Assembly (NCBI GenBank): GCA_012513725.1
Contig: JAAZBQ010000912.1
Coordinates: 1-12,230, forward strand
DNA length: 12,230 nucleotides
Origin: Chloroflexota bacterium
GTDB taxonomy: Bacteria > Chloroflexota > Anaerolineae > UBA1429
Reading direction: 5' to 3'
Translations under genes and position numbers: made by a program
Shown: piece after piece, positions 6,038-12,230 of the stretch
Numbering within the stretch: position 1 is the first letter of the stretch
Layout: each line of letters opens with the position of its first letter
The notes under the pieces: generated by a model
Database searches by the model: none
Told to the model about the DNA's origin: nothing
What the model saw: the letters and a program-made list of their open reading frames with translations, nothing else

Positions 6038-8329
6038 ATGGACAGGGTCAAGACCGCCTACAGCCGAACAAAGATGGACTATTCCCCCGCGACGCTGTCG
6101 TTCCGGGGCGACGCCGCACCGCTCGAGGAGCCCTTTCGCGAGACCTATGTCGCACTCTCGCTGCGGCGCGTGCGCATCGGACTGGCCGTAGGCGTCGCCT
6201 TTTACACGATCTTTGGCATCCTGGACCTCTTGCTGACGCCCGCCGTCGCGCCGACCATCTGGCTCGTTCGGTACGGCATCGTGGTGCCGATCGCCGTGCT
6301 GGCCTTCCTCGCCACGTACGCGCGTTGGTTCCCGCGCTACATGCAGCCCATCCTCGCCGGCGTGGTGTTTGCAGCCGGCGCCAGCCTCGTGGCGATCATC
6401 GTGCTCACGCCGCCGCCGACCACCTACACGCGCTATGCCGGCTTGATCCTGATCTCGATGTTCGGCTATACGCTGCTCGGCATCCGCTTTGTGTGGGCTA
6501 CGGCGGTGGGCTGGACCCTGGCGCTTCTGTACATGGCCCTCTCCTTTCTCCTCGTCGATCGGCCGATGGAGGCCGAGCTGAACAACAGCTTTTACCTCAT
6601 CGGCGCCAACCTGCTGGGGATGTTTGCCTGCTATAGCATCGAGCACGGCCTGCGGCGTGATTTCTACCTGGCGCACCGCCTCCAGCAGGAGGAGGACAAG
6701 GTCCGCGAGGCGAACGAGGAACTCGCGGAGCGCGTGCGCGAGCGCACCGCCCGGCTGGAGAGTGCCAACGAGGCGCTCCGCGTGGAGATGCTCGTCCGCA
6801 GCCGCGCCGAGCGCGCCCTCCGCGATAGCGAGGAGCGCTACCGGCTGCTCGTGGAGAACAGCCCGCTGGGCATCCTCCTCGTCGATCGACACGGTTGGAT
6901 CGTCGACGTGAACCCGGCGCTGCTGGACATCATGGGCTCCCCCTCGGCGGAGGCAACGCGGGCCATCAACGTCCTGACGTTCCCGCCGCTGGTGGAGACG
7001 GACATCGCCGAGGACTTTTCGCGGTGCCTGGAGACCGGCGAGCCGGTCTCGGCCGATCGGCCCTACACCAGCAAGTGGGGCAAGGAGACGCACCTGCGCT
7101 ACCACCTGGCGGCCACCCGAGATCCAGACGGCGCCATCATCGGCGTGCAGGGGATCTTTGAAGACATTGGCGAGCGACTGCAGATGGAGGGGCAACTGCG
7201 CTATGCGCAGAAAATGGAGGCCGTCGGGCAGCTCGCCGGGGGCATCGCCCACGAGTTCAACAACCTGCTGACCATCATCAACGGCTATGCCGACATGGCG
7301 CTGCAGTCGATCGGCCCCGAAGATGCTCTCCACGAGGAGCTCCGCGAGATCCGGGTGGCCGGCCGCCGCGCCGCCGAGTTGACCACCCAGCTCCTGACCT
7401 TTAGCCGCCACCAGACCCAGGAACTGCGCACCCTGGACCTGAACGGCGTCCTGACCAGCATGGACCGCATCCTGCCCCAGCTCCTCGGCGAGGGGATCAC
7501 GGTGGAGGTCAGCCAGGATCCCGACCTGGGGGCGATCGAAGCCGACGTCGGGCAGCTGGAGCAGGTGATCATGAACCTGGCCCTGAACGCCCGGGACGCC
7601 ATGCCCGAGGGAGGCGCGTTCCAGATACGGACGGCGAACGTGGACGTGCGGGCCGACGACCCGGAGGCGCCGCCCAACATCGAGCAGGGATGCTACGTGC
7701 TACTCTCGGTCTCCGACACAGGGGCGGGGATGGCCCGCGAGGTGCAGGAGCGGGTCTTTGAGCCCTTTTTCACCACCAAGGACCAGGGCATGGGCCTCGG
7801 CATGGCCGCCGTGTACGGCATCATCGAGCAGTCTGGCGGCCAGATCCGGGTGGATAGCGATCCCGGTCGGGGCACGACCTTTGAGGTGTATCTGCCGCGG
7901 ATCGACGCGCCGTGCGACATCGAGCCGGTGGAAGAGGCTGCGGCCGCTGCGGCGGGCGAGACGGTGCTCGTCGTCGAGGATCAGGTCAGCGTGCGGAGGC
8001 TCGCTTCGCGGGTACTGCGGCGCTTGGGCTACACCGTCCTCGAGGCCTCCCACGGACCCGAGGCCCTGGAGATGCTCGAGGCCAAGCCCACCCCCGTCGA
8101 CCTCCTGCTCACCGATGTGGTGATGCCCAAGATGAGCGGCACCGAGCTCGCCGACCGGGTGCGTCGCGAGCACCCCGGGGTCCGCGTGCTGTACATGACC
8201 GGCTATGCCGCAAACGCCCTCGGCGAGCGCGGCGTGCTCAAGCCGAACGCCGCCGTGGTGCAAAAGCCCTTTACCGCCAACGATCTCGCCGCCCGGGTCC
8301 GCGAGGTCCTACAGGCCGAGCCGGAGTGA
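6038..8329 (+). CDS. Membrane hybrid histidine kinase (6TM-PAS-HisKA-HATPase-REC)
   Basis: A 763-residue sensor kinase. Residues 46-66, 75-95, 103-124, 133-149, 152-173 and 184-203 are six predicted TM helices with short loops. A charged coiled coil (about 213-262) leads to a PAS domain (about 265-380), then a HisKA helix with GGIAHEFNNLL and phosphoacceptor His405. The HATPase domain shows the N box NLALNARDAM (Asn517), DTGAGM (560-565), FEPFFTTK (574-581) and GMGLGMA. A C-terminal receiver (about 641-758) carries acidic Glu647-Asp648, phosphoacceptor Asp693 in LTDVVMPKMSG, Thr721 and Lys743. All catalytic residues are present. It should autophosphorylate on His and pass phosphate to its own receiver. 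ATG 6038 has GGAG five bases upstream; an in-frame ATG at 6074 lacks one. No output regulator is adjacent, so the partner and the stimulus are unknown. From memory, this six-TM domain resembles that found before some bacterial adenylate/guanylate cyclases. Confidence 0.92.
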   Translation: MDRVKTAYSRTKMDYSPATLSFRGDAAPLEEPFRETYVALSLRRVRIGLAVGVAFYTIFGILDLLLTPAVAPTIWLVRYGIVVPIAVLAFLATYARWFPRYMQPILAGVVFAAGASLVAIIVLTPPPTTYTRYAGLILISMFGYTLLGIRFVWATAVGWTLALLYMALSFLLVDRPMEAELNNSFYLIGANLLGMFACYSIEHGLRRDFYLAHRLQQEEDKVREANEELAERVRERTARLESANEALRVEMLVRSRAERALRDSEERYRLLVENSPLGILLVDRHGWIVDVNPALLDIMGSPSAEATRAINVLTFPPLVETDIAEDFSRCLETGEPVSADRPYTSKWGKETHLRYHLAATRDPDGAIIGVQGIFEDIGERLQMEGQLRYAQKMEAVGQLAGGIAHEFNNLLTIINGYADMALQSIGPEDALHEELREIRVAGRRAAELTTQLLTFSRHQTQELRTLDLNGVLTSMDRILPQLLGEGITVEVSQDPDLGAIEADVGQLEQVIMNLALNARDAMPEGGAFQIRTANVDVRADDPEAPPNIEQGCYVLLSVSDTGAGMAREVQERVFEPFFTTKDQGMGLGMAAVYGIIEQSGGQIRVDSDPGRGTTFEVYLPRIDAPCDIEPVEEAAAAAAGETVLVVEDQVSVRRLASRVLRRLGYTVLEASHGPEALEMLEAKPTPVDLLLTDVVMPKMSGTELADRVRREHPGVRVLYMTGYAANALGERGVLKPNAAVVQKPFTANDLAARVREVLQAEPE

Positions 8330-8347
8330 CGCGCCGCGTTCCCACCT

Positions 8348-9220
8348 CTACTGTACCTGCAGGCGGCCGTCCTCCTCGCGCACGTCGAGGAAGCGGGCGC
8401 GCTCTGCGGGGGAGCGGTTGGGCTGGTGGAGGGGCATAATCAGCCGCCCGTCGAACGCGCAAAAGAGCATGCCGTGGCCGCCATCATCGGCGAACAGGGG
8501 CTCTGGATCGTGGCGCCACGGACCCATCACGCTGCCACTCTCCGAGCGCGCCAGCCCCTCGGAGTAGCGGCGCTCCCCGCTGTAACTGGCCCACAGCATC
8601 AAGAGTTCCCCGTTTGCGGCGCGATGCAGGTAGGGGCCGTCGGTGACGTACCCTCCCTCGTCGTTCACCGGCACCACCCAGGGAGCCTCCGACGCGCGGA
8701 ACAGCACCACGGGCTCCCCCGCCGGCGCGCGTAGATCTGGGGTGAGCGGCATCGCGCACATCTCGCCATCGGTGACCTACTTCCACTCGTGGCAAAAGAC
8801 GATCCACGGCTCGCCGTCCTCCTCAACGTGGAGGGTGCCGTCCAAACACTCCCAGTCATCCGGCGTGACCGGACGCTCGGTGAGCGGCAGGTAGGGACCG
8901 CGCGGGCCGTCGGCCACGAGGATCTGCGTGCCGCGCCGCGCGTCGGGGGCCTTGAACGAGCCGAACAAGTAGTACCGCCCCCGGTAGCGATGGACCTCCG
9001 GCGCCCAATAGTTCTGCGTCGCCCAAAAGCCCTCCGGGGGCCGGAACACCGGGATGGGGCCCTCCCAGGACACCAGGTCCGTGCTGCGGTAGGCGTCAAA
9101 CCCCACCGCCTCTCCCTGCCAGACGGCGGCGTCGGTGGTGCCGTACAGGTAATAGGCGCGTTCCTCCTCGACCGGCACCACGAACGGGTCGCGGATGCGG
9201 ATGTCGCTCAGTTGCAGCAT
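8348..9220 (-). pseudogene. GH43-like glycosidase interrupted by one in-frame amber codon
   Basis: A five-bladed beta-propeller glycosidase of the GH43 type (arabinofuranosidase/xylosidase-like), cytosolic as no signal peptide is present. ATG 9220 has GGGAGGGAG six bases upstream. Codons 1-147 include RDPFVV (catalytic-base Asp11), YYLYGTTD, YWAPEVHRYRGRYYLFGS (71-88), ECLDGTLH (Asp127) and PWIVFCHEWK. Codon 148 is TAG. The same frame then continues with VTDGEMCAMPLTPDL, GYVTDGPYLHR (Asp194) and LLMLWASYSG to a second TAG at 8348, about 290 codons in all. Both halves are needed for a propeller, and the frame is otherwise unbroken, so the gene is probably recently inactivated or miscalled by one base. 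The second half has no good ribosome site of its own: the first ATGs are 8761 and 8752. It lies 15 bp after UROD-like C and is probably cotranscribed with it. Substrate cannot be specified. Confidence 0.85.
8777..8779 (-). other. In-frame amber (TAG) within the GH43-like gene
   Basis: The minus strand reads GAG-TGG-AAG-TAG-GTC-ACC-GAT-GGC. In family members I recall, this turn reads HEW-x-Q-V-x-DG, so a CAG (Gln) to TAG transition is the simplest origin. Other genes here (purA, nitroreductase, UROD-like A and B) end in TAG, so TAG is a normal stop in this genome. Confidence 0.85.
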
Positions 9221-9235
9221 GATCGTCTCCCTCCC

Positions 9236-10378
9236 TCACTGGGTGTGCCGGCGGCACCAGTCGGCCACCAGCCGCACGCGCTCCAGCCCCTCCATATCGG
9301 CGCCCTCGGGCAGTTCGTCCGAGATCCCCAGGATCAGCCGTGGGATGAGCGCCACCGTCCGCTCCACCGCGGCAAGGAGTTCCTCCCGGGAATAGGGCGG
9401 CATGAACAGCACCGCCGGCAGCCCATCCAGGAGCACCTTGTCGCCGATGTGCGCGGCGATTTCCTCGAGCGCCACGTCGCCCTGGGGCGTCGGGGTCAGC
9501 GCCTCGATGCCATCAAAGGGCAGGTCCTTTAGGAAGGGGAGCAGGTTGTGGAAAAAGCCGTCGATGTGCACGTGGCTATAGATGCCCGCCGCGTGGAGCT
9601 GCCCCGCTCGCCGCTCCCAGAACGGCACCAGGTACTCGTGCCAGTAGCGCGGTGAGAGGAGCTGCTCGTGGATGTTCTCGCCAAAGTTCACGATCCGCAC
9701 CTCGCCGGAGGCCACGATCTCCTCGTACAGCGGATCGTACGAGGCGTCGATGGCTGCCATGGTGGCCTGCACCTCGGCGGGGGCGTCGGCCAGGGCGTAG
9801 ATGAGGTCCTCGAGCTTCATCCACACCTGCGCCAGCGCCTGGTAGGGGCTCTTGGGCACCCAAAACTGCGGCTCTCCCCGCTCGCCGACGTACTCGCTGC
9901 CCTGGCTAAAGTGCGGGGCCGAAAAGGAGTGCTCGGTGCGCTCGTGGAGCCAGCGCAGGGCGCGCAGCTGCTCCGGGCGCTGGACGGGGAACTCCACCTT
10001 CCGCCAGGTGTCGTCCACCGTGTGCCGGTAGGTCTCGGTCAGGGTGCCGTAGGGGGTGTCGTACACGATGGTGCGCCGGTCGCCGCGCTCCACTTCGGTG
10101 ATCGGCACCTCGGGCGAGTACGAGACGACCACCGGGCTGGGCATGTCGGTATAGTAGTGCATGTAGCGCATCGCGCAGCCCAGCTCGCTGTACACGTCGC
10201 GGACGGGCACCCCCCGATAGCGCTCCGGCAGGCCGCCAAAGGTCTGGTGCCAGGCGTACCAGGGCTCAAAGCGGGGCTGAAAGAAAACGTGGGGGATCGG
10301 CTCGCCCGCAAAGACCCGGAGGTTCATCTCCCGGAACGTCATCGGTGTGCCGGAAGAAGGCCGTTCGTCGGATGGCAT
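9236..10378 (-). CDS. UROD-like (MtaA/CmuA-type) protein C
   Basis: A 380-residue protein of the UROD-like superfamily, the third paralog in the window and distinct from A and B. Recognisable pieces are TFREMNLRVFAGE near the N-terminus (14-26), NFGENIHEQLLSPRYW (231-246), the barrel strand ending GIYSHVHIDGFFHNLLP (265-281) with His269 and His271 in the putative metal position, FDGIEALTPTPQGD (288-301) and a C-terminal helix. The His-Val-His-Ile-Asp-Gly site parallels His-Met-His-Ser-Asp-Gly in protein A, not the Cys-Cys-Glu of B. The ATG has AGGAG six bases upstream; an ATG 12 codons later has no such site. It starts 49 bp after the ATPase stop and ends 15 bp before the GH43-like gene, suggesting cotranscription at least with the latter. 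Pairing with a glycosidase hints at a carbohydrate-linked methyl or carboxyl substrate, which is speculation. Cytosolic. Confidence 0.85.
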   Translation of the reverse strand: MPSDERPSSGTPMTFREMNLRVFAGEPIPHVFFQPRFEPWYAWHQTFGGLPERYRGVPVRDVYSELGCAMRYMHYYTDMPSPVVVSYSPEVPITEVERGDRRTIVYDTPYGTLTETYRHTVDDTWRKVEFPVQRPEQLRALRWLHERTEHSFSAPHFSQGSEYVGERGEPQFWVPKSPYQALAQVWMKLEDLIYALADAPAEVQATMAAIDASYDPLYEEIVASGEVRIVNFGENIHEQLLSPRYWHEYLVPFWERRAGQLHAAGIYSHVHIDGFFHNLLPFLKDLPFDGIEALTPTPQGDVALEEIAAHIGDKVLLDGLPAVLFMPPYSREELLAAVERTVALIPRLILGISDELPEGADMEGLERVRLVADWCRRHTQ

Positions 10379-10406
10379 GTGTCGCTCCTGTCTCGGTGAC
10401 GTATAC

Positions 10407-10419
10407 GCCGCGAGGCGGC
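10407..10419. other. Short hairpin between ATPase and UROD-like C
   Basis: GCCGC and GCGGC pair over 5 bp around a 3-base loop, just after the ATPase stop codon. There is no T-run. It could attenuate readthrough but is weak and may be chance in GC-rich DNA. Confidence 0.22.
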
Positions 10420-10427
10420 AGGGCGCC

Positions 10428-12230
10428 TTACGCCGGCCGCGCCATGAGGCGCTCGAACAGCCGTCGGCGCCAGATCTCCCGCAGCGCCAGCGCCCATAGC
10501 GCCACCGCCCCAGCGATCAGAGCATAGTCGAGTGGCCGTAGGATCAGCAACTCAAAGAACGCCCGCAGGCTCGGTACGGCCAGAACCAGGGCATAGGCTC
10601 CCAGCATCGCCACGGCCAGCGCCGCGGGCCGCCAGTCGCCGCTCAGTTCGTCGCCCGCCACCCAGCCGGGCGTCGGCGGCTCGACGAACGGGATCAGCAG
10701 CAGTCCGCAGAGCACGCTCGCCGTGGTCAGCGCGCTCTGGGCCACCAGGAGGTCGCCCGAGTGCCCCAGGTAGTATAGGTACACCGCCAGGCAGAGGATC
10801 GCCACGGTGAGGGAGGCCGGCAACACGAACCGCCCCACCGCCCGCAGCATCCGCCGGGCGGGCCTGCCGGGCCGCGCCCAGGCAGCGATGGCCAGGATCG
10901 GCACGCCGACGGTGAGCAGCGCCAGGATCGAGTTGTGCTTGGGCGTCACCGGGAACGGCAGGCCGATGACCCGGGTGGCGACCACCAGCCCGAGGACGTA
11001 CAGGGTGCGGGTGAGGAGCAGGCGGATGACGTCCTCCATGCCCCGCACGATCCGCTGCCCCTCGCGCAGGGCCGCCGGCAGCGCAGCGAACCGGTCGCCC
11101 AGGAGCACCATGTCCGCCACGTTGCGCGTGGCGGAGGTGCCGCTCTCCATGGCGATTCCCAACTGCGCCTGTTTGAGGGGTAGGACGTCGTTCACGCCGT
11201 CGCCCAGCATCGCCACATAGTGCCCCATCCCGCGAAAGAGGCCGACCAACCGCTGCTTTTGCTCCGGCCGCATCCGGCCGAACACCGTGGCCCCCCGCAC
11301 GGCCTCCGCCAGCTGCTCCGGGTCCAGGGCGTCGAGGTCGAGCCCGGAGACAAAGACGTCCGCCTGCGGCAGGCCCACCTGCGCGGCGAGGGCCGAGACG
11401 GTATCCGGGCTATCGCCGGAGATGACGCGCAACTGCACCCCCAGCTCGCCAAAGCGGGCCAGCGTGTCCGAGGCGTCGGGGCGCAGTTCCTCGCGAAACG
11501 ACACGGCGCCCAGGGGCTCCAGGGCGTTGGGAAGCACGGGCTCATCTTCCGGTTCTCGGCGCGCCCGCGCACCCGTCGATCGCGCCAGGAGCACCACGCG
11601 GAGGCCCCGGGAGGTCCAGCCGGCGAGCATCCCCCCGAGCGCTCCGGGGTCCGGCACGTGGGGCAAGAGCACTTCGGGCGCCCCCAACACATAGGTCGTG
11701 CCGGGCTCTTCGGCGAACACCAGCGCGCTCCACTTGCGCGCCGAGGAAAAGGGCACCGCCTCCTGCACCGGGCGGGCCGCGCCGGGGCAGCCCTCGCCGA
11801 TGGCGTCTACCGTGCGGTTGGGCTCCGCCGTGCTCCGCGCATAGGCGCCCAACACGTCGCACAGTTCTCCCGCAGTGACCCCGGCGGCGGGATGCGCCCC
11901 CTGCATGCGGATGCGGTTCGTGGTGAGCGTGCCCGTCTTGTCCAGGCACAGGAGCGTTACGTGGCTCAGCGACTCGACCGCGTTGGCAGCCTGTACCAGC
12001 GCCCCCTCGCCCGCCACGCGGACGGCGCCCAGGGCATAGGCCACGGTGGTCATGAAAAAGAGCCCCTGCGGCACCAGGGCCACGATCACGGCCCCCACCC
12101 GCAGCGCCTCGACCACGGGTACCTCGCTGACGGCGAACCCCAGCCCCAGCAACACCCCCAGGGCGGCGACCACCACCACCAGGATGCGGATGACATAGTC
12201 GATCTCTGCCTGCAGCGGCGTCTTCACCGC
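10428..12230 (-). CDS. Cation-translocating P-type ATPase, CtpE-like (5' part outside window)
   Basis: The C-terminal 600 residues of a P-type ATPase; the frame continues off the right edge, so the N-terminal TM helices and actuator TGE motif are not seen. Numbering from the GTG at 12227: KTPLQAEID leads into M3 (about 12-33); M4 (about 40-66) carries VPQGL (52-56) at the ion-site proline; DKTGTLT holds the phosphorylated Asp96; FSSARKWSA (160-168) and LGAPE (181-185) mark the nucleotide domain; ISGDSPDT (269-276) and GDGVND (342-347) complete the catalytic core. Several TM helices follow from about 400 to 585. VPQGL, and the GDGVNDVLPLKQAQLGIAM-type hinge, resemble mycobacterial CtpE, reported as a calcium importer, so Ca2+ or another divalent cation is plausible; this is from memory. 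No CPC heavy-metal motif is present. It lies upstream of UROD-like C on the same strand with a 49-bp gap and ends in TAA. Confidence 0.9.
   Translation of the reverse strand, partial: AVKTPLQAEIDYVIRILVVVVAALGVLLGLGFAVSEVPVVEALRVGAVIVALVPQGLFFMTTVAYALGAVRVAGEGALVQAANAVESLSHVTLLCLDKTGTLTTNRIRMQGAHPAAGVTAGELCDVLGAYARSTAEPNRTVDAIGEGCPGAARPVQEAVPFSSARKWSALVFAEEPGTTYVLGAPEVLLPHVPDPGALGGMLAGWTSRGLRVVLLARSTGARARREPEDEPVLPNALEPLGAVSFREELRPDASDTLARFGELGVQLRVISGDSPDTVSALAAQVGLPQADVFVSGLDLDALDPEQLAEAVRGATVFGRMRPEQKQRLVGLFRGMGHYVAMLGDGVNDVLPLKQAQLGIAMESGTSATRNVADMVLLGDRFAALPAALREGQRIVRGMEDVIRLLLTRTLYVLGLVVATRVIGLPFPVTPKHNSILALLTVGVPILAIAAWARPGRPARRMLRAVGRFVLPASLTVAILCLAVYLYYLGHSGDLLVAQSALTTASVLCGLLLIPFVEPPTPGWVAGDELSGDWRPAALAVAMLGAYALVLAVPSLRAFFELLILRPLDYALIAGAVALWALALREIWRRRLFERLMARPA

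Noticed and set aside
5843..7411. A 522-codon open frame on the minus strand, opposite the histidine kinase, and other long antisense frames throughout.
   Set aside because: They are low-complexity Arg/Ala/Gly/His-rich translations typical of high-GC shadow frames, opposite genes with clear domains and motifs.
8777..8779. Pyrrolysine or other programmed recoding at the amber codon, prompted by neighbouring methyltransferase-like genes.
   Set aside because: No pyl genes are in the window, GH43 enzymes are not known pyrrolysine proteins, and several genes here end normally in TAG. A point nonsense change or base error is simpler.
10379..10427. A promoter for UROD-like C in the 49-bp gap (TATACG-like hexamer on the minus strand).
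   Set aside because: No acceptable -35 is present at the right distance; cotranscription with the ATPase or a promoter inside its 3' end is as likely.

Overview
The window is high-GC bacterial DNA with ten protein-coding loci, no rRNA or tRNA that I could see, and no insertion sequence, integrase or CRISPR array. The gene mix fits a Chloroflexota-like bacterium: several uroporphyrinogen-decarboxylase-like (UROD-like) paralogs, a CtpE-type P-type ATPase, a PurA of the EGQLG type, a six-TM hybrid histidine kinase and a GH43-like glycosidase. This assignment rests on memory of such genomes and is low confidence. The layout looks chromosomal.

Left part (1-3467). The last 37 residues of an alpha/beta hydrolase run rightward off the left edge. 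They face a leftward cluster across a 197-bp convergent gap that holds a perfect 12-bp inverted repeat. The leftward cluster reads, in transcription order, a secreted SIMPL-domain protein, UROD-like protein A and UROD-like protein B. The gaps are 18 and 49 bp, so it is probably one transcript.

Middle part (3468-8329). A 272-bp divergent intergenic region separates the SIMPL gene from rightward purA (adenylosuccinate synthetase, the committed step from IMP to AMP). Next comes a nitroreductase behind a strong AT-rich sigma-70-like promoter and a leader with two stem-loops. After it, with its own promoter, is a 763-residue membrane hybrid histidine kinase (six TM segments, PAS, HisKA, HATPase, receiver). 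No DNA-binding response regulator lies beside it.

Right part (8348-12230). A leftward group reads P-type cation ATPase (5' part beyond the window), UROD-like protein C, then a GH43-like glycosidase 15 bp downstream. The GH43-like reading frame is intact except for one in-frame amber codon at 8777-8779. A CAG-to-TAG change is the simplest origin, so it is called here as a pseudogene, although a sequencing error or readthrough cannot be excluded from the sequence.

I found no clear new multi-gene system. The points most worth a second look are the amber-split glycosidase coupled to a UROD-like gene, three UROD-like paralogs with three different putative metal-site motifs and no corrinoid protein nearby, and the structured nitroreductase leader.
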